Shown: one piece after another, positions 15,982-24,815 of the stretch
How the letters are laid out: every line of letters starts with the position of its first letter
Position numbering within the stretch: the first letter of the stretch is position 1
Assembly (NCBI RefSeq): GCF_014268755.2
Contig: NZ_CP077093.1
Location: forward strand, 4,452,001 to 4,516,000
Source: Pseudomonas vanderleydeniana
GTDB lineage: Bacteria; Pseudomonadota; Gammaproteobacteria; Pseudomonadales; Pseudomonadaceae
Direction: 5' to 3'
DNA length: 64,000 bases
Notes under the pieces: model-generated
Told to the model about the DNA's origin: nothing
The model's input: the letters and a program-made list of their open reading frames with translations, nothing else
Databases searched by the model: none
Program-made: the position numbers and the translations under genes

Positions 15982-16293
15982 TTAAATGGTAAGGAATGCC
16001 AACGTTTCAAGGTCGATCTCACCGTAACTCCCCAAATCACCCTTGTAGAGCCTGATCCTAGAGACCCCAAACTCCGCCCGCAAGAAAGTGACGAGCTGTC
16101 CAAGGTTGCCGTTGGACTGCGCCGTGGTCGGACTTACGACAGTCGCACACCCTGGCTCGTCGTCGTAAGTTCTGACCAGGAACATATCCCCATCGTTCTG
16201 CACGCTGTAATTACAGCCACGATACTCATACCCTAAATCGTGGTCGACATCGTCAAAACGGGTAGATTTCACTATCTTCACAGCAGCATCCAA
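15982..16293 (-). CDS. Hypothetical immunity-like small protein
   Basis: Soluble acidic protein of 103 residues that I do not recognise. It is AT-richer than the surrounding chromosome and starts 67 bases after a SUKH-family immunity gene on the same strand. Its size, composition and neighbour fit an orphan immunity protein of a polymorphic-toxin system, but no motif shows this. AAGGAT-like sequence before the start is weak. Confidence 0.45.
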   Translation of the reverse strand: MDAAVKIVKSTRFDDVDHDLGYEYRGCNYSVQNDGDMFLVRTYDDEPGCATVVSPTTAQSNGNLGQLVTFLRAEFGVSRIRLYKGDLGSYGEIDLETLAFLTI

Positions 16294-16360
16294 TATTCGA
16301 GTTCTACAAGAGGATCGTCTCGTGAAGCGCTTTGTTCAAGGGAAGCATAGAGGTCACCAA

Positions 16361-16858
16361 CTAAATAAGCAAAATATCTCCCTCTGCAACAACAGACATA
16401 TCCATGTCCCTTACAGCAAAAAGACGTCCAATAAACCCTGCCAGATCCCACTCCGTACGCTGCACTGCAGGCGCGTTAGAATCAAAGTGATACACAGCAT
16501 TAATGTCCTCTGCTGCCGTCTGGACAAAGTAGTACTGCGTCTCCGAGATCCACGCGAAAACAAACGGCTTCTTTAGATGCTCATAAAAGCCGCCTTGCTG
16601 CATCTCACTGAAAAAATCTACCTGAAACAGCAGATGCCCCCTAACCCTCCAAGAAGGTCTATAGAGCTGAATTTCCGAATCCCCAATGGCCCCGCCATCG
16701 CTGCGCCCCATCTCAAGCAGAAACTGCTTGAGTTGCCCGTCAACATTGATCCTGTAAAGCCGCTCAATCTTCTCAATCTCCGAAGCATCATAGCCCTTGA
16801 AGCCAGGACGAAACGCCAGAAACCCGTCTACCGCCACACTGCTGGAAAAAGAATTCAC
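16361..16858 (-). CDS. SMI1/KNR4 (SUKH) family immunity-type protein
   Basis: Protein of 165 residues with the SUKH pattern: an IEKIERLYRINVDGQLKQFL helix block near residue 27, the following G-rich turn (MGRSDGGAIGDSEIQLY), and later PFVFAWISETQYYFV with NAVYHFD. SUKH proteins neutralise diverse nuclease and deaminase toxins in bacterial competition. No matching toxin gene is in the neighbourhood, so it appears as an orphan. Low GC and the nearby insertion-sequence-like repeat suggest acquisition. Confidence 0.72.
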   Translation of the reverse strand: MNSFSSSVAVDGFLAFRPGFKGYDASEIEKIERLYRINVDGQLKQFLLEMGRSDGGAIGDSEIQLYRPSWRVRGHLLFQVDFFSEMQQGGFYEHLKKPFVFAWISETQYYFVQTAAEDINAVYHFDSNAPAVQRTEWDLAGFIGRLFAVRDMDMSVVAEGDILLI

Positions 16859-16953
16859 GAGCTCACTCCCTAGACGCCGGAAGTGAGCATACGGATGAAG
16901 AAAGCTGGCTGCAAAGCATCACCCTCTGTGTTGGTCGGTACGAACGTTACTTG

Positions 16954-17565
16954 TCAGACCAGCGGATAACGCTTGAACAGCTCGGTCTGTTCCAGACGCT
17001 GCGTATGCGCGTGCAAGACGGGATAGTCCTCGAGCCTGATCAGGTCAGGCAGCATCAGCTCGATGAACGACCCGGCCACCGCCGTGGAGAGTGCAGCCTG
17101 GTCCGGCCGCTCGCCTGAAGCCTGTGGCGCCGAGGCAAGTTGCCTGTCCAGTGCCCGGCAGGCGGCAACCAGTTGGCCGGTGACACGATCGATCCACGGT
17201 TGATGCTGCTTGTCGGCGGGTCGCAACTTGCGTTCGTAGACCAACTGAACGGCCTTCTCGCAGGCGGCCAGGGCCAGGCCGGTGACATGCAATGCACTGG
17301 CAAGCGCCTGCGGTTGCCGGGGCCATAAGCCGTGATCGCCGGCGTGGGTCGCTTCGAGGTAGTCGATGATCAGCGAGGAATCCATCAGCACGGTGCCATC
17401 GTCGAGCACCAGCGTCGGCGCCTTGACCACCGGGTTGATCGCGGCAAAGGCGTCGAATTGGCTGAAGACCGACAGCGGCGCATGCTCGAACTCGACACCG
17501 AGCAGGTCGAGCGAGATGGCGATGCGGCGAACGTAGGGTGAATCCAGCATGCCCAAGAGTTTCAC
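16954..17565 (-). CDS. Glutathione S-transferase family protein
   Basis: Cytosolic enzyme of 203 residues. The N-terminal thioredoxin-like half carries MLDSPYVRRIAISLDLLGVEFE (shown here only as the conserved opening) and the cis-proline/GSH-binding stretch VVKAPTLVLDDGTVLMDSSL. The C-terminal half is all-helical. It probably conjugates glutathione or isomerises a small electrophile; the substrate is unknown. It is divergent from a LysR regulator with a 109-base gap, a common regulator-target layout. Confidence 0.87.
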   Translation of the reverse strand: MKLLGMLDSPYVRRIAISLDLLGVEFEHAPLSVFSQFDAFAAINPVVKAPTLVLDDGTVLMDSSLIIDYLEATHAGDHGLWPRQPQALASALHVTGLALAACEKAVQLVYERKLRPADKQHQPWIDRVTGQLVAACRALDRQLASAPQASGERPDQAALSTAVAGSFIELMLPDLIRLEDYPVLHAHTQRLEQTELFKRYPLV

Positions 17566-17638
17566 GGTTCAAGCTCCTTGCAGTACAGTGTTTACTTCAC
17601 TCTTTCTTACATTACTCGACTGAAAACCACCGTAATAT

Positions 17639-17670
17639 CGGTAAATACTACCCTTTTCGGTAAGCTCTAC
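17639..17670 (+). promoter_or_regulatory. Direct repeat in the GST/LysR intergenic region
   Basis: CGGTAAATACTAC (17639-17651) and CGGTAAGCTCTAC (17658-17670) agree at 10 of 13 positions and start 19 bases apart, ending 5 bases before the regulator start. This could be a binding site for the adjacent LysR protein, which would fit autoregulation. Inference only. Confidence 0.3.
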
Positions 17671-17674
17671 TGAC

Positions 17675-18580
17675 ATGTTCGATATTCCTCCAACGAGTTG
17701 CCTGCGCAGTTTCGAGGCCGTCGCCCGGCTGGGTAGCGTGACAGCGGCCGCCAAGGAACTGCACGTCACCCATTCGGCTGTCAGCCAGCAGATCAAGCTG
17801 CTGGAAGAGACCATTGGCGTGACCCTGCTGGCCCGCGAGGGACGCGGGGTACGTATTACTGAAGATGGACGGTTGTATGCCCTGCAGATTCGCGAGGCGC
17901 TTGGCAATATCGTGGAGGCGACTCGCTCGGTCAGGACGCAGCCTGCCGCCAGCGAACTGGTCATCGCCGTCATGCCCTCGTTCGGCGCCAGTTGGCTGGT
18001 ACCACGGCTGCCCAGGTTCCAGGCCCTGCACCCGGATGTGAACATTCGCCTGCAGGCGAGCCTCGCGGTGTCCCGTTCGCCCAAGGAGAGCCTGGACATC
18101 GGGATCCGCATGGGCCGTGGCGACTGGGAGGGGGTGGAGAGCCGCCTGCTGTTCCAGGATGAGTCCGTGGTCGTGGCCGCGCCGCACTTCAATGGCGGGC
18201 GCCTTCCCGGAACACCCGAAGAAATCGTCGAAAGCCCGATCATCTTCAGCATGGAGTCCTGGCAACCGTGGTGCCAGGCGGCGGGGCTGGATATCGAGGC
18301 GCCTCGAAGGGGCCTGCGCAGCAATGACTCCAACCTGGTGCTGCGCGCCGTGACCCTGGGCCAGGGCATTGCCCTGGAGCGTCGCAGCCTGGTGCATGAT
18401 GCCCTCCAGCGCGGGGAGCTGGTGCAACTGTCCGAGCACGTCGTGCCCTACCCCTACCCTTACTGGCTGGTGCTGCCGCAACATCCCCGTTCGGCGGCAC
18501 GACGAGACGCCTTTGCGCAGTGGTTGTTCGTGCAGGTCGAGCAATACCTGGCGTCGGCGGGCCTGGCCCCTCCAGGCTGA
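17675..18580 (+). CDS. LysR-family transcriptional regulator (GcvA-like)
   Basis: DNA-binding regulator of 301 residues. The winged helix-turn-helix is at ~5-65 (SCLRSFEAVARLGSVTAAAK, HVTHSAVSQQIKLLEE). The C-terminal two thirds is a periplasmic-binding-protein-like effector domain. The layout PTSCLRSFEAVAR and the LDIGIRMGRGDW segment are those of the GcvA-type subgroup. It most likely controls the divergent GST gene. The inducer is unknown. Confidence 0.9.
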   Translation: MFDIPPTSCLRSFEAVARLGSVTAAAKELHVTHSAVSQQIKLLEETIGVTLLAREGRGVRITEDGRLYALQIREALGNIVEATRSVRTQPAASELVIAVMPSFGASWLVPRLPRFQALHPDVNIRLQASLAVSRSPKESLDIGIRMGRGDWEGVESRLLFQDESVVVAAPHFNGGRLPGTPEEIVESPIIFSMESWQPWCQAAGLDIEAPRRGLRSNDSNLVLRAVTLGQGIALERRSLVHDALQRGELVQLSEHVVPYPYPYWLVLPQHPRSAARRDAFAQWLFVQVEQYLASAGLAPPG

Positions 18581-18583
18581 CGG

Positions 18584-20077
18584 CTACAGCTCCACCCGTG
18601 CCCGCCCATTCGCCTTGGCCCGGTAGAGCGCCAGGTCCGCCTGCTTGAGCACCGCGTTGAGCTCGGCACCCGGGGGACAATCGGCCAGGCCGGCGCTGAA
18701 GCTGACGGTCGTGCCCTTGGGTAGCCCCCTGAAACGCAGGCTCGCCATCTCTTGGACCAAGCGTTCCAGAAACCCCTGGGCCGCCGCCAGCTCACAACCC
18801 GGCAACAGGAAAAGGAACTCCTCCCCGCCCATTCGGGCAAACACGTCGCCGGTACGCGCGTGGGCCTGGCACAGCCGCGTGAAGGTGATCAGCACTTCAT
18901 CGCCCACGTCATGCCCGAAGTGGTCGTTGATACGCTTGAAGTGATCGAGGTCGAGCAGTGCCACGCAGGACGGCCGGAAAGACTGCCTGAACGCCTCGAA
19001 ACGCGCCGCGAAGGCACGACGGTTGAGTGCCCCTGTGAGCGGGTCCGCATGGGCCAATTCCCGCAGTTGTGTCTCCAGGGTCTTCTGCCGGCTCACATCG
19101 CGGATTTCGGCCAGGCACTGCTGTTCATCCAGTTCCAGCATGACGACCTCGGCCTGGAAGGTGCTTTGGTCAGCCCTCACCGCGACGCAGTGCTGAGGCG
19201 TACCGGGCGGGTCAACCGGCTCGGCGCCGGGCAGGAACAACGCCTCGAAGGCCAGCCCATGCAGCGCCTCGCGCCGACAGCCGAACAGCTCGCCCAGCTT
19301 GGGATTGCTGTCCTCGATACGGCCCTTGCGCAGTAGCAGCATCGCTGCGCTGCTGATGCGCATCAACTGCTCGAAACGGTGCAGGTTGGCGCGGGCGGCG
19401 ATTTCATAGTCACGGCTTTGTGCCAGGGTGCGGTGCAGGCTCATGGCGGTAAAGGCCACCAGCGAAATGACCAGAAACGGCAGGCCGGTGAAGAACGACA
19501 GCATCGGAATGGAGTCCGGCGGGAAGATCTGCGGTGCAATGCCCATCACGCCGATGGCCAGGCGCAACACATGGACCACCCCGTAAACCAGCAACGAACA
19601 GTAGATGAACAGCCGGATCGAGCGGACCTCGCCCACGGTCTGGTAGCGCCTGAGGATGTTGAGCACCACGATCGCCAGCACCACGACGATCGCGCAATAG
19701 GCCGCATCGACCAGTGCCTGCGGCGCGCCCTGGCTGCGAAAGTACTCCACGGCAGCCTGTGCCAGCAGGGTTGCCGGCAGCAGGCTCCTGGGCAATGGCC
19801 GCCCCAGAAATCGAAACACGCCCAACATCATCATCGTCTGGGCCGCGACCAGGATGAGGTTGGGCAACCAGTCAATGTTGCGCTGGCCATCGAGCAGGTC
19901 GTAGAGAAAAATGCTGTAGCTCAGCACCAGCAGCCAACAGCAGCTTGCCCAGTAGCCGGGGCCCCGGGAGGGTCGGCAAAAGTAGAGGTTACTGGTACTG
20001 GCCACCGCACAGGCCAGCAAAAGGCACATCCCCAACAGGACAGGAGAGCCAAACAACAATCCCGGCAGATTCGACAT
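18584..20077 (-). CDS. Membrane-bound diguanylate cyclase with PAS domain
   Basis: Inner-membrane enzyme of 497 residues that makes c-di-GMP from two GTP. About seven hydrophobic segments fill residues 1-225, followed by a PAS-like segment (~230-330) and a GGDEF domain (~340-497). The active site reads RMGGEEF and is intact. RTGD five residues before it is a complete inhibitory I-site, so feedback inhibition is likely. The frame is open to a GTG at 20110; I prefer the ATG at 20077, which begins just before the first membrane segment, though neither has a strong ribosome binding site. The stop lies 3 bases from the convergent LysR stop. Confidence 0.88.
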   Translation of the reverse strand: MSNLPGLLFGSPVLLGMCLLLACAVASTSNLYFCRPSRGPGYWASCCWLLVLSYSIFLYDLLDGQRNIDWLPNLILVAAQTMMMLGVFRFLGRPLPRSLLPATLLAQAAVEYFRSQGAPQALVDAAYCAIVVVLAIVVLNILRRYQTVGEVRSIRLFIYCSLLVYGVVHVLRLAIGVMGIAPQIFPPDSIPMLSFFTGLPFLVISLVAFTAMSLHRTLAQSRDYEIAARANLHRFEQLMRISSAAMLLLRKGRIEDSNPKLGELFGCRREALHGLAFEALFLPGAEPVDPPGTPQHCVAVRADQSTFQAEVVMLELDEQQCLAEIRDVSRQKTLETQLRELAHADPLTGALNRRAFAARFEAFRQSFRPSCVALLDLDHFKRINDHFGHDVGDEVLITFTRLCQAHARTGDVFARMGGEEFLFLLPGCELAAAQGFLERLVQEMASLRFRGLPKGTTVSFSAGLADCPPGAELNAVLKQADLALYRAKANGRARVEL

Positions 20078-20216
20078 CGGCGCAGCGCCCCAGTGGCCAA
20101 CGGCTTCCACTCAGCATAGATGCTCAGGTATTCGGCGACGGGGCGCCGGTCTTTAGTACTGCCAGTCGGGCTTTTCGTCGACTCTCAGGGCTGGGGAACG
20201 ATATCCGGGAGCCCCC

Positions 20217-20234
20217 ATCCTGCATCTGTAGGAT
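20217..20234. promoter_or_regulatory. Short inverted repeat between divergent cyclase and LuxR genes
   Basis: ATCCT (20217-20221) and AGGAT (20230-20234) flank an 8-base spacer in the 276-base divergent intergenic region. A weak candidate for a regulator site. Nothing else of note is visible in this gap. Confidence 0.2.
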
Positions 20235-20353
20235 AGCCATCGCGCACACCCCGGCCGATACTGACCCCACTGGCCCTGCCCACGCCGCCCCAGGCGTCTG
20301 GTCCAACCACTTGCGTGACAATAAAAATAACAGGTCGCACCGAGGTACCGCGC

Positions 20354-21316
20354 ATGAGCAGCCCTGCCTGCAACACGCTATTGAGCCTATTCAGCAATGC
20401 CCTGCTGGATATCCAGCGCCTGGCCCATGACCAGAGCGTCGAGCATTTTCATGACGCGATGCTGGCCCGGCTGCAGGGTCTGATCGCCTTCGACAAGGCC
20501 TGGTGGGGTCGCGCCGCGTTGATCGACGGCATGCTCGAAGAACATCGCAATCACCTGTTTCACCTGCAGGCGGACTACCTGCAGGACTGGCGCTGCATCC
20601 GCGAGGATGACATCACCCTCCCCGTGACCCACTCGCACCCGGGCCAGGCGGTGATCATCGACATGCACAGCACCGAGGGGTTGCGCTGGCTGGGGGCTCG
20701 GCACGGCATTCAGGAGCTGCTCTGCGTGATGGTCATCGACCCGCTGACGCAGCTCAGCGAGCACCTGGCGCTGTACCGCAACCCCGGTCAGCCGCGCTTC
20801 AGCGACACCGACCGAATGCTGCTGGACCACGTCATGCCACACCTGGCGGCGGCCATCTCCGCCAACCAGATCCGCACCCTGATCGCCCAGCGCGAGAGCC
20901 TCGACTCCCCGCACAACCTGGCCCTGGCCGTGTGCGATCGCAAGGGCACCCTGCAGTGCGCCGAGCGCGGCTTCATCGAGCGCTGGCTGGGCTGCTTTGC
21001 CCAGTGGAGCGGGCCGAACCTGCCCATTGCGATCAGCGAGGGTGAACAGACCCTGGGCGCGCTGCAACTGACCATCACCCGCGCCGGTGACCTGTTCGTG
21101 CTCGCGGCCCGCCCCCGCACACCGCTGCAATGCCTCAGCCCACGGGAGTACGACGTTGCCCAGGGCTTTGGCGAAGGCAAGACCTACAAGGAAGTGGCCC
21201 GCGAACTGGGCCTGGCGCCGAACACCGTGCGCCATCACATCCGCACGATCTACACGAAGCTCGGGGTCAAGGACAAGGCGCGCATCGCCCAACTGTTGCG
21301 CGCGATGCCTGACTGA
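20354..21316 (+). CDS. LuxR-family transcriptional regulator
   Basis: Regulator of 320 residues. The C-terminal ~65 residues are a LuxR helix-turn-helix: LSPREYDVAQGFGEGKTYKE, then LGLAPNTVRHHIRTIYTKLG. The N-terminal part has the look of a GAF/PAS-type sensing domain but no clear ligand motif, and the residues of acyl-homoserine-lactone binding domains are not evident. The frame extends to 20315; GAGG eleven bases before the ATG at 20354 favours the shorter form. It precedes the outer-membrane protein/MFS/HDAC operon on the same strand (111-base gap) and probably regulates it. Confidence 0.85.
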   Translation: MSSPACNTLLSLFSNALLDIQRLAHDQSVEHFHDAMLARLQGLIAFDKAWWGRAALIDGMLEEHRNHLFHLQADYLQDWRCIREDDITLPVTHSHPGQAVIIDMHSTEGLRWLGARHGIQELLCVMVIDPLTQLSEHLALYRNPGQPRFSDTDRMLLDHVMPHLAAAISANQIRTLIAQRESLDSPHNLALAVCDRKGTLQCAERGFIERWLGCFAQWSGPNLPIAISEGEQTLGALQLTITRAGDLFVLAARPRTPLQCLSPREYDVAQGFGEGKTYKEVARELGLAPNTVRHHIRTIYTKLGVKDKARIAQLLRAMPD

Positions 21317-21427
21317 CCACCGGCCCCCTTTTCCACGCTGAGCATCCCTGCTGCCCCAAGGGCGGCTTGGGCGCCCTCATGCCTGAAATCTGCCGTCCCT
21401 CTCTCCCGACACAAGTGAGCCTGCTCG

Positions 21428-22309
21428 ATGAAATCGCCCTACGCCTCCGGCTTTACCGCAGCACTGGCCCTGACCGCCGCCCTCGGTTCGATGAGCGCCC
21501 AGGCCGCCGACCTCAACGCCCGCGACTTCGTCAGCGCCCCGGTGGGCACCACCCTGGGCGTGTTCTACCTGCCCATGACCCGCGATCATGACTACCACGG
21601 CCGTGCCGACAGCACCGGCCGCGCCGACCTCAACGTCAATGCCCTGGCCTGGCGCCAACTGATCTTCACCGACCTCTGCGGCACCCTGTGCACGCCGCAG
21701 TTCATCGTGCCGTTCGCCGACATTGACGCGCGTCTGCCCGGGGCCACCTCGCGCAGCCACGAAAGCGGCTTCGGTGATCCGCAAGTCGGCGGCACGCTCT
21801 ACCTGATCAACAATCCGGCCACCCGCACCTACAGCGGTTTTCTCAGCCTGATCAGCCTGCCGATCGGCGAGTACCACAGCCAGAACCCGGACGTCTCGCC
21901 CGGCGCCAATCGCTGGGCCGGGCACTTCGTCTACAACTTCACCCAGGGCATCGGCGAGAAATGGATGCTCGAGGCCAACCTCGAGGCCCAGGTCTACGGC
22001 AAGAACGATGATTACTACGGCTCGACGCTCAAGCAGGACCCGCTCTACCGCCTGCAGGCGTTCGCCTCCTACGACTTCACCCCCAGCACCTACGGCGCCC
22101 TGCGCCTGATCCGCGCCGACGGCGGCGAACTGCGCCTGAACGACAACCGCCTGGCCGACACCCACCAGCGCTACACCCAGGTCGGCTTCGAACTGGGCCA
22201 CTGGTTCGACAAGAACAACCAGGGGCTGCTGGCCCTGACGCGCAATGTCGACACCGACAACGGCTACCACGGCAGCCAGGCGCTGCTGCGTCTGGTCCAT
22301 GTGTTTTAA
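21428..22309 (+). CDS. SphA/phenol MetA-like outer-membrane protein
   Basis: Outer-membrane beta-barrel of 293 residues. A signal peptide ends near SMSAQAADLNARDF. The body alternates aromatic and glycine-rich strands, with GFGDPQVGGTLYL and FELGHWF, typical of the phenol_MetA_deg (SphA) family associated with uptake of hydrophobic or aromatic compounds. It is the first gene of a three-gene set with an MFS transporter (21-base gap) and an HDAC-like hydrolase. The substrate is unknown. Confidence 0.82.
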   Translation: MKSPYASGFTAALALTAALGSMSAQAADLNARDFVSAPVGTTLGVFYLPMTRDHDYHGRADSTGRADLNVNALAWRQLIFTDLCGTLCTPQFIVPFADIDARLPGATSRSHESGFGDPQVGGTLYLINNPATRTYSGFLSLISLPIGEYHSQNPDVSPGANRWAGHFVYNFTQGIGEKWMLEANLEAQVYGKNDDYYGSTLKQDPLYRLQAFASYDFTPSTYGALRLIRADGGELRLNDNRLADTHQRYTQVGFELGHWFDKNNQGLLALTRNVDTDNGYHGSQALLRLVHVF

Positions 22310-22330
22310 GTCACAGGGGGGAGTTTTGAC

Positions 22331-23509
22331 ATGAGCCTTTCAATCGGTAATACCCAGGCCGGCGCCCCGTCGACCGCCAGCCAACGGACCTTGATGATCG
22401 CCTTGGTGGTGCTGGCCGCCATCACCCCTTCACTGCTGATGACCGCACCCGCCGTCGCAGCGCAACTCGCCAGCCAGTGGGGACTGGCACCGGCGCAGAT
22501 CGGCAACCTGTTCATGGCCGAGCTGGGCGCCATGAGCCTGGCGACGCTGCCGGCGTTCTGGTGGCTCAAGCGGATCGACCTGCGCAGGGCCGGGCTGCTC
22601 GCCGGTGCCCTGTTCATCGTCGGCAACCTGCTCTCGGCCTGGGTCAGCGACTACTCACTGCTGATGCTGATGCGCATGGCCGCGGGGCTGGGCGGTGGCT
22701 CGCTGATGATCCTGTGCATGGTCAGTGCCGCGCTGATGAACAACGGCAGTCGTGTGTATGGCTTCTGGGTACTGGGCCAACTGGTCCTCGGTGCCCTCGG
22801 GCTGCAGGTACTGCCACTGATGTTCGCCCGCTACGGCCTGGTGGCCTGTTACCTGAGTCTCGCCATCTTGATGGCCGTGGCGTTGCCGCTGGTCCGTACC
22901 TTTCCCGTCGCCCTGGGCGGCGCTGTCGATCAGCCCCGCGTCCCCATCGCCCAGGGCCGCGCGGCCCTGGGCATCCTGGCGATCCTGTGCTTCTACGTCA
23001 GCCTCAGCGGCGTCTGGACCTTCATCGGCGCCATCGCCAGCCGCGCCGCGATCAACCCACAGGACAGCGGACAGGTCCTGGCCATCGCCACCCTGATGGG
23101 CATCGTGGGCGCAGGGTGCACGGCGGTGATCGGCGATCGTCTGCCGCGCACTGCGCTGCTGATCCTGGGGTACGGCCTGATGATCGGCGCCGTGCTGCTG
23201 CTCCAGGATCAGCCGACCGCCCTGCGCTTCGCCTGCGCGGCGCTGATCTTCAAGTTCACCTGGACCTTCGTGCTGCCGCTGATCCTGGCCTACCTGGCTG
23301 AACTGGACCCCAGCGGCCGGCTGATGAACCTCACCAACCTGGTGATCGGCGCCGGCCTGGCCATCGGCCCCGGGATCGCCGGGCACCTGATCCAGGCCAG
23401 CGGCGACTACCGCTCCACCCTGCTGGGCGCGGCGGCCCTGACGCTGCTGTCGCTGCTGCTGATCCTGGCCGGTCGGCGCTCCCGTGCCACCGCCTCCTCA
23501 CACCCTTGA
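22331..23509 (+). CDS. MFS transporter
   Basis: Inner-membrane carrier of 392 residues with about twelve hydrophobic segments spread along the whole length. The family loop after helix 2 is recognisable as WWLKRIDLRRAGLL, followed by helix 4 with MLMRMAAGLGGGSLMIL. Length is standard for the family. A GGGGGGAG stretch lies about ten bases before the ATG. It is probably the inner-membrane step for the compound handled by the neighbouring outer-membrane protein and amidohydrolase. Confidence 0.88.
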   Translation: MSLSIGNTQAGAPSTASQRTLMIALVVLAAITPSLLMTAPAVAAQLASQWGLAPAQIGNLFMAELGAMSLATLPAFWWLKRIDLRRAGLLAGALFIVGNLLSAWVSDYSLLMLMRMAAGLGGGSLMILCMVSAALMNNGSRVYGFWVLGQLVLGALGLQVLPLMFARYGLVACYLSLAILMAVALPLVRTFPVALGGAVDQPRVPIAQGRAALGILAILCFYVSLSGVWTFIGAIASRAAINPQDSGQVLAIATLMGIVGAGCTAVIGDRLPRTALLILGYGLMIGAVLLLQDQPTALRFACAALIFKFTWTFVLPLILAYLAELDPSGRLMNLTNLVIGAGLAIGPGIAGHLIQASGDYRSTLLGAAALTLLSLLLILAGRRSRATASSHP

Positions 23510-23523
23510 AAGAGACCTGCACC

Positions 23524-24630
23524 ATGCGCAAGACCGCCTTTTTTTTCGACGAACTCAGCCTCTGGCACAGCGCCGGGCTGCACGCCCTGACCCTGCCCGT
23601 GGGCGGCTGGGTACAACCGCCCTCGGCGGCCGGACACGCCGAGTCGCCAGAAACCAAGCGCCGCCTGAAGAACCTGATGGATGTGAGCGGACTGACTCGC
23701 CAACTGGACGTGCGCAGCGCCGAACCCGCCTCCGACACCGATCTGCTCAGGGTGCACCCTGCCCACTACCTCAAGCGTTTTCAGGCGCTGAGCGACGCCG
23801 GGGGTGGCAGCCTGGGCAACGACGCGCCCATCGGGCCCGGCAGTTTCGAGATTGCCAAGCTGTCGGCAGGCCTGGCAATTGCCGCCGTCGAGGCGGTACT
23901 GCTCGGCGAGGCGAGCAACGCCTATTCGCTGTCGCGTCCGCCGGGGCATCACTGCTCGGCCGACCAGGCCATGGGCTTCTGCTTCTTCAACAACATTGCC
24001 GTGGCGATTGAAGCGGCCAAGGCCCGTCACGGCCTGGGCAAGGTCGCGGTGATCGACTGGGATGTGCATCACGGCAACGGCACGCAGGCGATCTATGCCG
24101 AGCGCAGTGACGTGCTGACCATCTCGCTGCACCAGGAAGGCTGCTTCCCGCCGGGCTACAGCGGTGCCGAAGACCGTGGCGAAGGGCCTGCCGTCGGTAC
24201 CAACCTGAACATTCCACTGCTGCCGGGCAGCGGCGACGATGCCTATCAGTACGCCATGGACACGCTGGTGATTCCGGCACTGGAGCGTTTCGAACCGGAG
24301 CTGATCATCGTTGCCTGCGGCTACGACGCCAATGCGGTCGACCCGCTGGCGCGGATGCTGCTGCACAGCGAGTCGTTCCGCCAGATGACCGCCAAGGTGC
24401 GTGAGGCGGCGCAGCGTTTGTGTGGTGGGCGTCTGGTGCTGGTGCACGAAGGGGGGTATGCCGAGGCGTACGTGCCGTTCTGTGGTCTGGCGACACTGGA
24501 GGCCCTGTCGGGACTGCGCACGGCGGTCGAGGATCCGCTGCTGGCGTTCATTGGCCTGCAGCAGCCCAACCGCCAGATGCAGGCCTGGCAGCGTCAGCTA
24601 CTCGATAGCCAGCGCCAGGCCTGGTTCTAG
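23524..24630 (+). CDS. Class II histone-deacetylase-like amidohydrolase (acetylpolyamine or acylamide hydrolase)
   Basis: Zinc hydrolase of 368 residues of the arginase/HDAC fold. Diagnostic motifs: RPPGHH with following CS, DWDVHHGNGTQ (zinc Asp and His), and ACGYDANAVDP. The opening TAFFFDELSLWH and WVQPPSAAGHAESPE match the bacterial HDAH group, whose members remove acetyl groups from polyamines or other acylamides. The frame starts at 23506, but the ATG at 23524 matches family N-termini. It follows the MFS gene by 14 bases. Co-location with an importer-type outer-membrane protein and MFS suggests catabolism of an N-acylated compound. Confidence 0.87.
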   Translation: MRKTAFFFDELSLWHSAGLHALTLPVGGWVQPPSAAGHAESPETKRRLKNLMDVSGLTRQLDVRSAEPASDTDLLRVHPAHYLKRFQALSDAGGGSLGNDAPIGPGSFEIAKLSAGLAIAAVEAVLLGEASNAYSLSRPPGHHCSADQAMGFCFFNNIAVAIEAAKARHGLGKVAVIDWDVHHGNGTQAIYAERSDVLTISLHQEGCFPPGYSGAEDRGEGPAVGTNLNIPLLPGSGDDAYQYAMDTLVIPALERFEPELIIVACGYDANAVDPLARMLLHSESFRQMTAKVREAAQRLCGGRLVLVHEGGYAEAYVPFCGLATLEALSGLRTAVEDPLLAFIGLQQPNRQMQAWQRQLLDSQRQAWF

Positions 24631-24815
24631 GCAAAGGGCAATGAGACCGCCTCTGCATGGCCAGCGCTGGCGGTCACACTCAGTGCCCGAGCAATAGCCC
24701 AATCGCTGCCAAATGACATCGGCTCGATCTATCAGGTGGCTTGTCGAACGGCCGGCTGCGCAGCCCGGTAGAGTTCCGCCATGGCGAACACCGACAAGCC
24801 TGGTTGCAGACTGAC

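Noticed and set aside
24631..24815. Short frames between the HDAC-like gene and hipA
   Set aside because: They overlap hipA in other frames and carry no start signal or motif.
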